DNA of 10,793 nucleotides, from positions 1 through 10,793 of the forward strand of contig UQLO01000053.1 in NCBI GenBank assembly GCA_900541865.1, written 5' to 3'. Below the pieces are notes generated by a model. That model did no database searches and was not told the origin of the DNA. It saw nothing but the letters and a program-made list of their open reading frames with translations. This document shows positions 1 through 6,812 of the stretch, piece after piece (positions within the stretch are counted from its first letter, which is position 1; each line of letters begins with the position of its first letter). The position numbers and the translations under genes are program-made. Origin of the DNA: an uncultured Porphyromonadaceae bacterium. Lineage in GTDB: Bacteria; Bacteroidota; Bacteroidia; Bacteroidales; Muribaculaceae.

Positions 1-81
1 CAGAAGGAGAGAGGGGGCTTTTCGTCGATACAGATTCCACCTCAAATTTTGCACTTCGATTTGGAATCTGCAAAAATTTAA
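1..81. other. left-edge region with 9-bp inverted repeat; no gene assigned
   Basis: The sequence CAGATTCCA at 31-39 is the exact reverse complement of TGGAATCTG at 62-70, with an AT-rich loop in which AAAT (44-47) can also pair with ATTT (59-62). No T-run follows on either strand, so this is not a standard intrinsic terminator. Frame 1 is open from the window edge to a TAA at 79-81 (26 codons) and could be the end of an upstream gene. Frame 2 is open too, and the peptide is not recognisable, so no coding sequence is called. Confidence 0.35.
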
Positions 82-88
82 AATGCGA

Positions 89-172
89 GCCCAAGGAGGG
101 CGAGCTTCCAGCTCGCAAGCCGCGAAAGGCGCCCAAGGAGGGCGAGCTTCCAGCTCGCAAGCCGCGAAAGGA
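89..172. repeat. 42-bp tandem direct repeat, two units, each with a 17-nt hairpin
   Basis: Units 89-130 and 131-172 are identical except for the last base. Each contains a perfect hairpin with 7-bp stem GCGAGCT/AGCTCGC and loop TCC (100-116 and 142-158), followed by the box AAGCCGCGAAAG (117-128 and 159-170). A third copy of this box lies at 295-306. The open frame running through these units (from 83) gives a repetitive peptide rich in Ser, Ala and Gly, which I regard as spurious. Two units with no spacers between them do not make a CRISPR array. Confidence 0.85.
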
Positions 173-213
173 CCCGGCGGGGAGGGCAGCAACGCCGCCC
201 CGCTTTATGTTAG

Positions 214-233
214 CCGGCGGATTCATCCGTCGG
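214..233. repeat. imperfect 8-bp hairpin followed by A7
   Basis: CCGGCGGA (214-221) pairs with TCCGTCGG (226-233) across loop TTCA, with one G-T wobble. Seven A residues follow (234-240). On the plus strand this lacks the T-run of an intrinsic terminator. It belongs to the same dense run of short hairpins as its neighbours. Confidence 0.45.
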
Positions 234-253
234 AAAAAAACGCCCGAAGGCAT

Positions 254-270
254 GCATCCCAACGGGATGC
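254..270. repeat. 17-nt perfect hairpin (7-bp stem, loop AAC)
   Basis: GCATCCC (254-260), loop AAC (261-263) and GGGATGC (264-270) form a perfect inverted repeat. It has the same 7+3+7 geometry as the hairpins at 100-116, 142-158, 320-336 and 508-524 but a different stem sequence. It lies just upstream of the third AAGCCGCGAAAG box (295-306). Confidence 0.7.
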
Positions 271-317
271 CGCTCCGCGCGAAAGGGTCCACACAAGCCG
301 CGAAAGTGCCGCCGAAA

Positions 318-526
318 GAGAACTCCGTAGGAGTTCAATACAGTAGCGCGGGGTGACAACCCCGGGAATGTCAACCATCTGAGAATTGGCGACCCTGTTG
401 GGGTCGAACCTTCGCGAACGTCGGCCGGCCCGTGTTCGACCCCTACAGGGTCGCCGATGCGTGTGGGGTGCATATACCCGGGGGTTGTCACCCCGCGCTA
501 CTATATTGAACCCCTACGGGGTTCTC
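318..526. repeat. 209-bp nested palindromic intergenic element
   Basis: The outer arms are 318-366 and 477-526. They are reverse complements apart from one indel in a G-run, one single substitution and one paired substitution. The inner arms are 385-409 and 434-458, reverse complements at 23 of 25 positions. Both pairs centre near 422. The outer arm tips are themselves 17-nt hairpins: GAACTCC-GTA-GGAGTTC at 320-336 and GAACCCC-TAC-GGGGTTC at 508-524. Their sequences differ at two mutually paired positions, so each still folds. The inner arms also contain near-perfect 7+3+7 hairpins. Plus- and minus-strand frames over the two arms give near-identical peptides, explained by the inversion, so these open frames are probably not genes. 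I see no transposase and no clear target-site duplication. It could be a REP-like or MITE-like dispersed element or a structured RNA; which one is unresolved. Confidence 0.85.
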
Positions 527-851
527 CCTCAATGGTTTAAACCGCCGACATCCCCTTCGGGAGGGGCGAAGGCCGAAGCCCTCGGTCCATAGGTTTGCGA
601 CCTTTCTCGCGCCCTCGTCAGACCACGTCCCTGCCCCCCCGGCCAATTATCAATTATCAATTCCCCTTTGGGGGATGTTAACCTTGATTCGGGAGGGGCC
701 TTTTTGGTTGCGCTGAGGCGTCGGCAACGATGAGCATGAATCGGGGGCGAGCTGGGAGAGCCACTATATTTTTAAGCTCCCTGAAAATGGCTAATTCTCT
801 AAGAATCAAACATACTTCCTCCAAAAGCCGCTATATTTTTACTACTCTGCC
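527..851. other. intergenic region with minor repeats, no gene recognised
   Basis: Small elements only. There is a 10-bp palindrome GGTTTAAACC at 534-543 and a 6-bp hairpin CCTTCG/CGAAGG at 554-572. The 12-nt word TTCGGGAGGGGC occurs at 556-567 and again at 688-699. A short AT tract with period 7 (unit AATTATC) sits near 644-662. The words ACTATATTTTTA and GCTATATTTTTA near 763 and 831 are similar. Open frames here are short, overlap repeats or run into the GH31 gene in another frame, and none resembles a protein I know. Confidence 0.6.
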
Positions 852-883
852 TTTGCGGCAGCTTTATCGCATCCTAATTTTGC
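852..883 (+). promoter_or_regulatory. Bacteroidetes sigma-70-type promoter for the GH31 operon
   Basis: TTTG at 852-855 is followed after exactly 19 bases by TAATTTTGC at 875-883, a full match to the Bacteroidetes -33/-7 consensus TTTG - N19 - TAnnTTTG. Transcription would start near 889-891. That puts the ATG at 893 almost at the 5' end of the mRNA and leaves an A-rich leader of about 30 bases before the ATG at 920, which supports the later start. The motif match is direct; promoter activity is inferred. Confidence 0.75.
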
Positions 884-919
884 CACCGAAAAATGCTTCA
901 CAACACAAATACCAAAACC

Positions 920-3505
920 ATGAAAAGATTACTCAGCGCAATCCTGACGATTCTGCTTGCTCTTGGCATCAGCGTCGGGGCACAGAACAATCCGGTGGCC
1001 AATGCCGACGCAACTGTAGTGTGCGGCAACGCCCGGTTCACCGTCCTCACTCCGGAGATGATCCGTATAGAGTACAGCGACAAGGGCGTCTTTGAGGACA
1101 GGGCCACCTTCACCATCGTAAACCGTCAGCTCGACACTCCCGCCTTTGAAAAAACTGAGGATGCAGACTTTGTATATATCACCACCGACAAACTGTCCTT
1201 GAAATATCGCAAAGGCACTGACCCCGTCACCCTCCCCGCTTCGGCACGCAACTTGTCGGTGACGATGCAGCACAACGGCGCCGAGGTGCTGTGGTATCCC
1301 GGCAAGCCCGACCCGCTAAACCTCAAAGGCACATGTCGCACCCTCGACGGCAGCAACGGCGACAACAAGCGCAGTGAGCTCGAAAACGGCCTGGTGTCGC
1401 GCTCCGGCTGGGCCGTTATCGAGGACTCGTGGACCTCGGCACGACCCGACGGCAGCCGCTCTTTTGCCTTGGAACCCAACGACGAGCTGGGCTATGACTG
1501 GTGGGCCGAGCGCAAAGACCCGCACGCCCTCGACATATATTTCCTCGGATATGGCAAGGAGTACACCAAGGCACTTGCCGACTTCACCAAGATTGCCGGC
1601 AAGATACCTCTGCCTCCGGCCTTTACCTTCGGATATTGGTACAGCAAATATGCATCGTATACCGCAGATGACTATCGCAATATTATGACCGACCTGGCCA
1701 CCAACGACATACCTTGCGATGTTATGATTCTCGACATGGACTGGCACTGGAACGGCGACCAAACCGAGAGCGGTGGCCGCGGCGGTTGGACCGGCTGGAG
1801 CTGGAACACCAATCTCATCCCCGACCCCAAGAGCCTTCTGAACGACATACACGCCAAAAACTTCAAAATCGGCCTTAATCTGCATCCGGCCTACGGCATA
1901 GGCAAGGAAGAGTCGCCGGAGTACTTCGCGCAGATGAACGCCACCTTAGGCGGCAAGTACGGCGACGAGAACAGCATACCCTGGATGCTTGATTATCCGG
2001 ATTTTACCCGTGCCTTCACCAATACCATACTTCGCGACCACGAGGGCGAGGGCGTTGACTTCTGGTGGCTCGACTGGCAGCAGCATCTCACCAGCCCCTA
2101 CACAAATGGTCTCGGAGAAACTTATTGGTGCAACTACGTGTTCTTCAACGATATGGCCAAGAATCGACCCGAGCTTCGCCCCCTTATCTTCCACCGCTGG
2201 GGCGGTCTGGGCAGCCATCGCTACCAGTTGGGTTTCTCGGGCGACGCCCTCATCAACTTCCCCACACTTGCCTTCCAGCCCTATTTCACGGCTACAGCCG
2301 CTAATGTAGGCTATGGCTATTGGGGCCATGACCTTGGCGGCCATGCTTTCACCGAAGAAGGTATAGTAAACGACCCTGAGCTGGTGCTCCGCTGGTTGCA
2401 GTTCGGCGTTTTCACTCCTATTTTCCGCACGCACGCCACCAAAGACAGCCGCATAGAGCGACAGATATGGAAGTTTGCCAACTTCCCCACCATGCGCGAA
2501 GCCGTCAAGCTCCGCTATGCGCTGTTCCCCTATATCTACACCATGGCACGCCAAACGTACGACACCGGTGTATCCATCTGTCGCCCCCTTTACTACGAGT
2601 TCCCCGATGCGGAAGAGGCATACACATATGAGAATGAATATATGTTCGGCGACAATATCCTTGTGGCGCCCATCACCGAAGCTTCGACAAACGGGGTCAG
2701 CACCAAGGAGATATGGTTCCCGGAAGGTAATTGGTGGAGTGCGTCGACCAATGAACTTATCGAAGGCCCGTGCGTGAAGACAATGCAGTTCAGCCAGTCG
2801 CAGATTCCGTATTTCTTCCGCCAGGGGGCTATGATTCCCTTCAATCCCGCGACCATAAAGAATGTCACCGAGCGACCCGACGAACTGATAATAAACGTCG
2901 TCGCCGGAGCTGACGGCGAAAGCTTTGTGTACGAGGACAATGGCAACGATGCCAACTACGACGCCAACTATGCCGTCACCAAACTCACATCGGCATCGGA
3001 CGGTGTCAACAACGAGTTCATAATATCTCCGCGCGAGCTCAAAGGCTCTGTGCAGGGACTCAAGAGCGCCCGCTCATATGTGCTCAACATTCACAACACC
3101 GGCAATCCCGAAGCTGTTACGGTATCGGGCCGCCCCCTCGATGCCGGCAGCTACAGCTACGACCCCGCCGCACGCACTCTCTCTGTGAATGTTCCCCGCA
3201 CAAACTGCGACCAAGAGCTGCGGGTCGCCGTAAAACAGCCCACCACCGGTATTGCCGAGTCGGGGTACTCACGGCCCGCTTACCTACTGTACAACAGGGA
3301 CTCAGAGACTATTCAAGCCGACTTCGGCAAGACGATGGCCTCAGTCGATCTTTCGGTATGCAACCTCACCGGAACGGTGTATGCGCAATATCACTATGCC
3401 GACGTCGAGTTCCTGGCCGAAGATGTCTCCCACCTTCCCTCGCAGTTCTACCTCTGCCGTATAGTGGCCGGAAACACCGTCTTGTCCAATAAATTCGTAA
3501 AATAA
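920..3505 (+). CDS. secreted glycoside hydrolase family 31 enzyme with T9SS-like tail
   Basis: Probable exo-acting alpha-glycosidase of family GH31 (861 aa) that removes alpha-linked sugars by a retaining mechanism. The exact substrate cannot be read from sequence. I chose ATG 920 over 893 because it begins a clean signal peptide (MKRLLSAILTILLALGISVGA, cleavage near A21) and leaves room for a leader behind the promoter. Residues ~22-230 match the N-terminal beta-sandwich and ~235-560 the TIM barrel. The barrel carries ILDMDW (D272, sugar-binding), WWLDWQQ (D385, nucleophile) and FSGDAL (D442, acid/base). C-terminal beta domains, including a DUF5110-like part, cover ~575-760. The last ~85 residues, ending in AGNTVLSNKFVK, resemble a T9SS sorting domain. 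There is no lipobox cysteine. It is the first gene of an operon with the SusE/F-like gene 5 bases downstream. The nucleophile motif departs from the textbook W-x-D-M-N-E form, so it belongs to a divergent GH31 clade. Family call is strong; specificity is unknown. Confidence 0.92.
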   Translation: MKRLLSAILTILLALGISVGAQNNPVANADATVVCGNARFTVLTPEMIRIEYSDKGVFEDRATFTIVNRQLDTPAFEKTEDADFVYITTDKLSLKYRKGTDPVTLPASARNLSVTMQHNGAEVLWYPGKPDPLNLKGTCRTLDGSNGDNKRSELENGLVSRSGWAVIEDSWTSARPDGSRSFALEPNDELGYDWWAERKDPHALDIYFLGYGKEYTKALADFTKIAGKIPLPPAFTFGYWYSKYASYTADDYRNIMTDLATNDIPCDVMILDMDWHWNGDQTESGGRGGWTGWSWNTNLIPDPKSLLNDIHAKNFKIGLNLHPAYGIGKEESPEYFAQMNATLGGKYGDENSIPWMLDYPDFTRAFTNTILRDHEGEGVDFWWLDWQQHLTSPYTNGLGETYWCNYVFFNDMAKNRPELRPLIFHRWGGLGSHRYQLGFSGDALINFPTLAFQPYFTATAANVGYGYWGHDLGGHAFTEEGIVNDPELVLRWLQFGVFTPIFRTHATKDSRIERQIWKFANFPTMREAVKLRYALFPYIYTMARQTYDTGVSICRPLYYEFPDAEEAYTYENEYMFGDNILVAPITEASTNGVSTKEIWFPEGNWWSASTNELIEGPCVKTMQFSQSQIPYFFRQGAMIPFNPATIKNVTERPDELIINVVAGADGESFVYEDNGNDANYDANYAVTKLTSASDGVNNEFIISPRELKGSVQGLKSARSYVLNIHNTGNPEAVTVSGRPLDAGSYSYDPAARTLSVNVPRTNCDQELRVAVKQPTTGIAESGYSRPAYLLYNRDSETIQADFGKTMASVDLSVCNLTGTVYAQYHYADVEFLAEDVSHLPSQFYLCRIVAGNTVLSNKFVK

Positions 3506-3510
3506 GCGCC

Positions 3511-4866
3511 ATGAAAAGAATACTTTCCACACTTTTTGTGCTCCTGGCTCTTTTGGCTGCCAAAGCACAGGATATGAGCAATTCCATAGAGTACAGCCAA
3601 CTATATATCGTAGGTTCTGCCACCGACGCGGGCTGGAGCGATACGAATGCACCGGAGATGTCGCCCATAGATTATGGCGTTTTCTCCTGGACAGGTACTC
3701 TCAAGGGCGGCGAGGAGTTTAAGTTTCTGAACACCCGCAGCTGGTACAAGAATGTCCTCTCGGCAGCCCCCGACGTAGTGGTCGACCTGGACAAAAACTA
3801 CAGCCTCGACTTCTATGCCGCCTGGGATCTCAACGGCAAGGACTGGAAATTCAAAATGCCGACCACGGCAGTGTACACCGTCATTGTCGACCTTCGCAAT
3901 ATGAAGATGAAAGTGACAGAAGCAACTCAGGCGCCCTCCTGCCCCGAGGCTCTTTACGTCACCGGTTCGGCTTTAAACGGCGAAGTGGTCGAACTCTCGC
4001 AGATGTACGGCGTAGAGCACAAAAAGACCATAAGCTGCCGCCCCGGAAACCTTATTGTTATCGACACTCCCGCAATAACCGACCAAACCAATTACTACGG
4101 GCCTATGTTCGACGCTGTCGACATTTCCTTCGGAAAGGGATACACCACCGCCCTGTGTCCGGTCGACAAGGAGGCTTGGGGCTGGAGCGTTACCACCGGC
4201 GGCGATTACTCTATTTATGTCGACCGAAACCAATTCACCTATCAAGCCAAAAAGTACGCCCCGCTCAAGGTGCTCTACATAGTAGGCGGCTGCTGCGAAC
4301 TGAACTGGAACTACTGGGATGAAAGCAACAAGCGCTTCGTGCCCAACCCCGACAATCCCGACGAAATGATATGGGAAGGGGAGTTGCGATTTGGCTCGGC
4401 CGAAGAGCCCGACCGCTTCAAAATTCTCACCGCCGAAAGCTGGACCAACGATACTTACCATCCCTATATCGCCGATGCTCTCGCTGAGGGTGTGACCGAC
4501 GCACGTATCTCCGGCGGCGACGACCTCAAGTGGACTATCAAAAAAGAAGGACACTACCGCCTCACGCTCAACACACGCACCGAGACCCTCACCTCAGAGT
4601 ATTTCGGCGATAGCGAGAACGTCGTCAGCTCCCAAGGCTCTGCCGGTATCGAAAGCCCTGAGCAAGCATCTGCAAGAGTCTACGTCGACGGAAGAAGCAT
4701 CGTCGTCGACACCGAAAATGAGGTCAAGGTTCTGGTGGCGGACCTTGCCGGCCGCACTTTGGCCCACACAATGGCACATCGCTCAGGCGTAGTGGCCGAC
4801 GACTTGAGTGCCGGCTTGTATCTGGTTGTTGTAAACGGTCTCACTCACAAGGTTTTGGTTAGATAG
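3511..4866 (+). CDS. SusE/SusF-like glycan-binding protein with T9SS-like C-terminal domain
   Basis: Probable non-catalytic, surface-exposed carbohydrate-binding protein (451 aa). A signal peptide (MKRILSTLFVLLALLAAKA, residues 1-19) has no lipobox cysteine, unlike classical SusE and SusF, which are lipoproteins. Three repeats follow at about 31-136, 148-242 and 254-362. Each opens with a strand like LYIVGSATDAGW, LYVTGSALNG or LYIVGGCCELNW. The first and third also have the FKFL or FKIL segment and Trp/Tyr positions typical of SusE/F-type modules. Residues ~385-451 (EVKVLVADLAGRTL ... LSAGLYLVVV ... HKVLVR) look like a type A T9SS sorting domain, suggesting export and anchoring by that route. 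The ATG is 5 bases after the GH31 stop, so the two are co-transcribed and probably act on the same glycan. Repeat 2 is the most divergent and may not bind sugar. Ligand unknown. Confidence 0.82.
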   Translation: MKRILSTLFVLLALLAAKAQDMSNSIEYSQLYIVGSATDAGWSDTNAPEMSPIDYGVFSWTGTLKGGEEFKFLNTRSWYKNVLSAAPDVVVDLDKNYSLDFYAAWDLNGKDWKFKMPTTAVYTVIVDLRNMKMKVTEATQAPSCPEALYVTGSALNGEVVELSQMYGVEHKKTISCRPGNLIVIDTPAITDQTNYYGPMFDAVDISFGKGYTTALCPVDKEAWGWSVTTGGDYSIYVDRNQFTYQAKKYAPLKVLYIVGGCCELNWNYWDESNKRFVPNPDNPDEMIWEGELRFGSAEEPDRFKILTAESWTNDTYHPYIADALAEGVTDARISGGDDLKWTIKKEGHYRLTLNTRTETLTSEYFGDSENVVSSQGSAGIESPEQASARVYVDGRSIVVDTENEVKVLVADLAGRTLAHTMAHRSGVVADDLSAGLYLVVVNGLTHKVLVR

Positions 4867-4885
4867 TACTGACGGATGGGTACTA

Positions 4886-4924
4886 AAAAATGGAGCGGCG
4901 GGGAATACTCGTCGCTCCATTTTT
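4886..4924. terminator. bidirectional intrinsic terminator between convergent genes
   Basis: Arms 4886-4900 and 4910-4924 form a 15-bp stem with one G-T wobble and a 9-base loop. The plus strand ends in T5 (4920-4924) and the minus strand also ends in a T-run, from the A-run at 4885-4890. It lies 19 bases after the SusE/F-like stop codon and 20 bases beyond the cysS stop codon, so it can serve both. Confidence 0.85.
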
Positions 4925-4943
4925 ATGTGGTTTTCGGCGCGGG

Positions 4944-6425
4944 TCAGCGGCGTATTTTCCACTCTACGCCGTCCTTGGTGTCCTTGACGTCGAAGCCGGC
5001 TTCGTTGAGGCGGTCGCGGATGAGGTCGGAGGTGCCCCAATCCTTTGCGGCCTTTGCTTTTGCACGAATCTCGAGGATAAGGTCCATGGCGGCGGCATAG
5101 GCCTTGGTGTCGGCGCTGCCGTCGGCTGCGGAGGCCTCCATACGTATGCCGAGAATGTCGACCAGGAAGGTGTCCATGAGCTCGCGCAGAGCCTTGATGC
5201 CGTCTGCGGTGGCAGCGAGGGCACCGTCGTTGATCTGGTTGATCAGGCGCACGGCGTCGAAGAGCACACCGATGAGCACGGGCGTGTTGAGGTCGTCGTC
5301 CATAGCCTCGTAGGCGCGCTTGCGGATGTCGTCGATTTGAGGCGCAAGGGAGGGGGCGCCTTCGGTAGCCTTGAGGGCGGCGAGGCGGTTGTAGCCGTCG
5401 GTCATTCGCTCGAGGGCCTTTTCGGCGCTTTTGAGGGCTTCGTTGCTGAAGTCGACGGTTCCGCGGTAGTGAGCCTGCAGGATGAAGAACCGGATCGTCA
5501 TCGGCGAGTAAGGCTGCTCGAGCAGAGGGTGGCTGCCCTCGAAGAACTCTTCGAGGGTTATGAAGTTGCCCAGGCTCTTGCCCATCTTCTTGCCGTTGAT
5601 GGTAATCATGTTGTTGTGCATCCAGTAGCGCACCGAGGGGTGGTTGTTGTGGGCCACCGACTGAGCGATTTCACATTCGTGGTGCGGAAACTTGAGGTCC
5701 ATGCCTCCGCCGTGGATGTCGAACACTTCGCCGAGGTACTTCTCGCTCATGGTCGAGCACTCCAGATGCCAGCCGGGGAAGCCTTCGCTCCATGGCGAGG
5801 GCCAGTGCATGATGTGCTCGGGGGCCGCTTTCTTCCACAGGGCAAAGTCGGCAGGATTGCGCTTGCTTTCCTGGCCGTCGAGGGCGCGGGTGGTGGCCAG
5901 CAGCTCGTCGATGTTGCGTCCGGAGAGGCGGCCGTAGCCCTTTTCGCGGTTGAATTTCGGCACATCGAAGTAAACGTTTCCCTCGCTGATGTAGGCATAT
6001 CCGGCATCGAGGATTTTCTTGATGTACTCGATTTGCTCGATGATATGTCCGGAGGCGTGTGGTTCGATGGAAGGAGGCAGCACACCGAGGGCATCCATAG
6101 CCCGGTGGTAGCGGTCGAGGTAGAACTGCACCACTTCCATGGGTTCGAGCTGCTCGAGGCGCGCTTTCTTGGCGATTTTGTCCTCGCCGTCGTCGGCATC
6201 GTGCTCGAGGTGGCCAACGTCGGTGATGTTGCGGACGTAGCGCACCTTGTAGCCCAGGTGGCGCAGATAGCGGAAGAGGATATCGAAGGTTATTGCAGGG
6301 CGGGCGTGGCCCAGATGGGCGTCGCCGTAGACGGTAGGCCCGCAGACGTACATGCCCACCATCTTTTCATGGAGGGGCTTGAACGTCTCCTTTTCGCGGG
6401 ACATCGAATTGTAGATGGTGAGCAT
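4944..6425 (-). CDS. cysS: cysteinyl-tRNA synthetase
   Basis: Cytoplasmic class I aminoacyl-tRNA synthetase that charges tRNA-Cys with cysteine using ATP. At 493 aa it is close to the usual bacterial length. HLGH at residues 37-40 is the HIGH motif and KMGKS at 280-284 is the KMSKS loop, with Gly in place of the first Ser. The zinc ligands expected from E. coli CysRS are all present with matching spacing: C28 (VCGPTVYG), C223 (HLECSTM), H248 and E252 (FPHHECEIAQ). The C-terminal alpha-helical part (~310-493) ends with VEWKIRR. It lies 27 bases downstream of the DUF3467 gene on the same strand and may share its transcript. It ends at the bidirectional terminator. The long frame on the opposite strand is a codon-usage shadow. 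Confidence 0.97.
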   Translation of the reverse strand: MLTIYNSMSREKETFKPLHEKMVGMYVCGPTVYGDAHLGHARPAITFDILFRYLRHLGYKVRYVRNITDVGHLEHDADDGEDKIAKKARLEQLEPMEVVQFYLDRYHRAMDALGVLPPSIEPHASGHIIEQIEYIKKILDAGYAYISEGNVYFDVPKFNREKGYGRLSGRNIDELLATTRALDGQESKRNPADFALWKKAAPEHIMHWPSPWSEGFPGWHLECSTMSEKYLGEVFDIHGGGMDLKFPHHECEIAQSVAHNNHPSVRYWMHNNMITINGKKMGKSLGNFITLEEFFEGSHPLLEQPYSPMTIRFFILQAHYRGTVDFSNEALKSAEKALERMTDGYNRLAALKATEGAPSLAPQIDDIRKRAYEAMDDDLNTPVLIGVLFDAVRLINQINDGALAATADGIKALRELMDTFLVDILGIRMEASAADGSADTKAYAAAMDLILEIRAKAKAAKDWGTSDLIRDRLNEAGFDVKDTKDGVEWKIRR

Positions 6426-6452
6426 GGTCGGTCGGGTTTTCAGCCGTTGGCC

Positions 6453-6761
6453 TTAAGCTTCGAAGGGGTTGGGAATGCCGCCGCCCTTGGGAGCGTTTTT
6501 GGGAGCCTTGCGGGTTATTTCGCCGAAGGCTTTTTCGTAGTTTGCAATGTTGTCGCGCAGGGCGAAGAGGAGGTTCTTGGCGTTTTCGGGAGTCATCACG
6601 ATTCGGCTCTGCACCTTAGCCTGGGGCATGTTGGGAGCCAGAGCGATGAAGTCTACGAAGAACTCGTTGGCGCTGTGGGCAATCATTGCGAGGTTGGAGT
6701 AGTGGCCGGCTGCTACTTCGGGAGTCAGCTCTATCTTGATTTCTTTCTGCTGGTTTTCCAT
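6453..6761 (-). CDS. DUF3467 family protein
   Basis: Small cytoplasmic protein of 102 aa matching the DUF3467 pattern. It has an N-terminal charged stretch (MENQQKEIKIELTPEVAAG), then SNLAMIAHSANEFFVDF, then IVMTPENAKNLLFALRDNI, and a Pro/Gly-rich end. There is no signal peptide or membrane segment. The family is widespread in Bacteroidetes and its function is unknown. The gene sits 51 bases after the lipoprotein gene and 27 bases before cysS on the same strand. The upstream gap is AT-rich and gives the A-rich leader usual in this phylum, but I see no convincing -7/-33 pair in it. Confidence 0.85.
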   Translation of the reverse strand: MENQQKEIKIELTPEVAAGHYSNLAMIAHSANEFFVDFIALAPNMPQAKVQSRIVMTPENAKNLLFALRDNIANYEKAFGEITRKAPKNAPKGGGIPNPFEA

Positions 6762-6812
6762 TTTTATTATGTTGTTTTGGGGTTTATTGTTCCTATATTA
6801 TATAAGGTGTGC

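Noticed and set aside
89..172. CRISPR array
   Set aside because: Only two directly abutting units with no variable spacers, and no cas genes in the window.
318..526. Complete insertion sequence
   Set aside because: The arms resemble terminal inverted repeats, but there is no transposase gene between or near them and no clear target-site duplication.
83..592. Open frames at 83-346 (+), 210-491 (-) and 386-592 (+)
   Set aside because: They run through the tandem repeat and the palindrome. The plus and minus peptides share the string GLSPRAT because the arms are inverted copies, which points to translated repeats and not genes.
730..1095. Plus-strand open frame overlapping the promoter and the start of the GH31 gene
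   Set aside because: It overlaps a strong signal-peptide-bearing gene in another frame, spans the promoter and has no recognisable domain.
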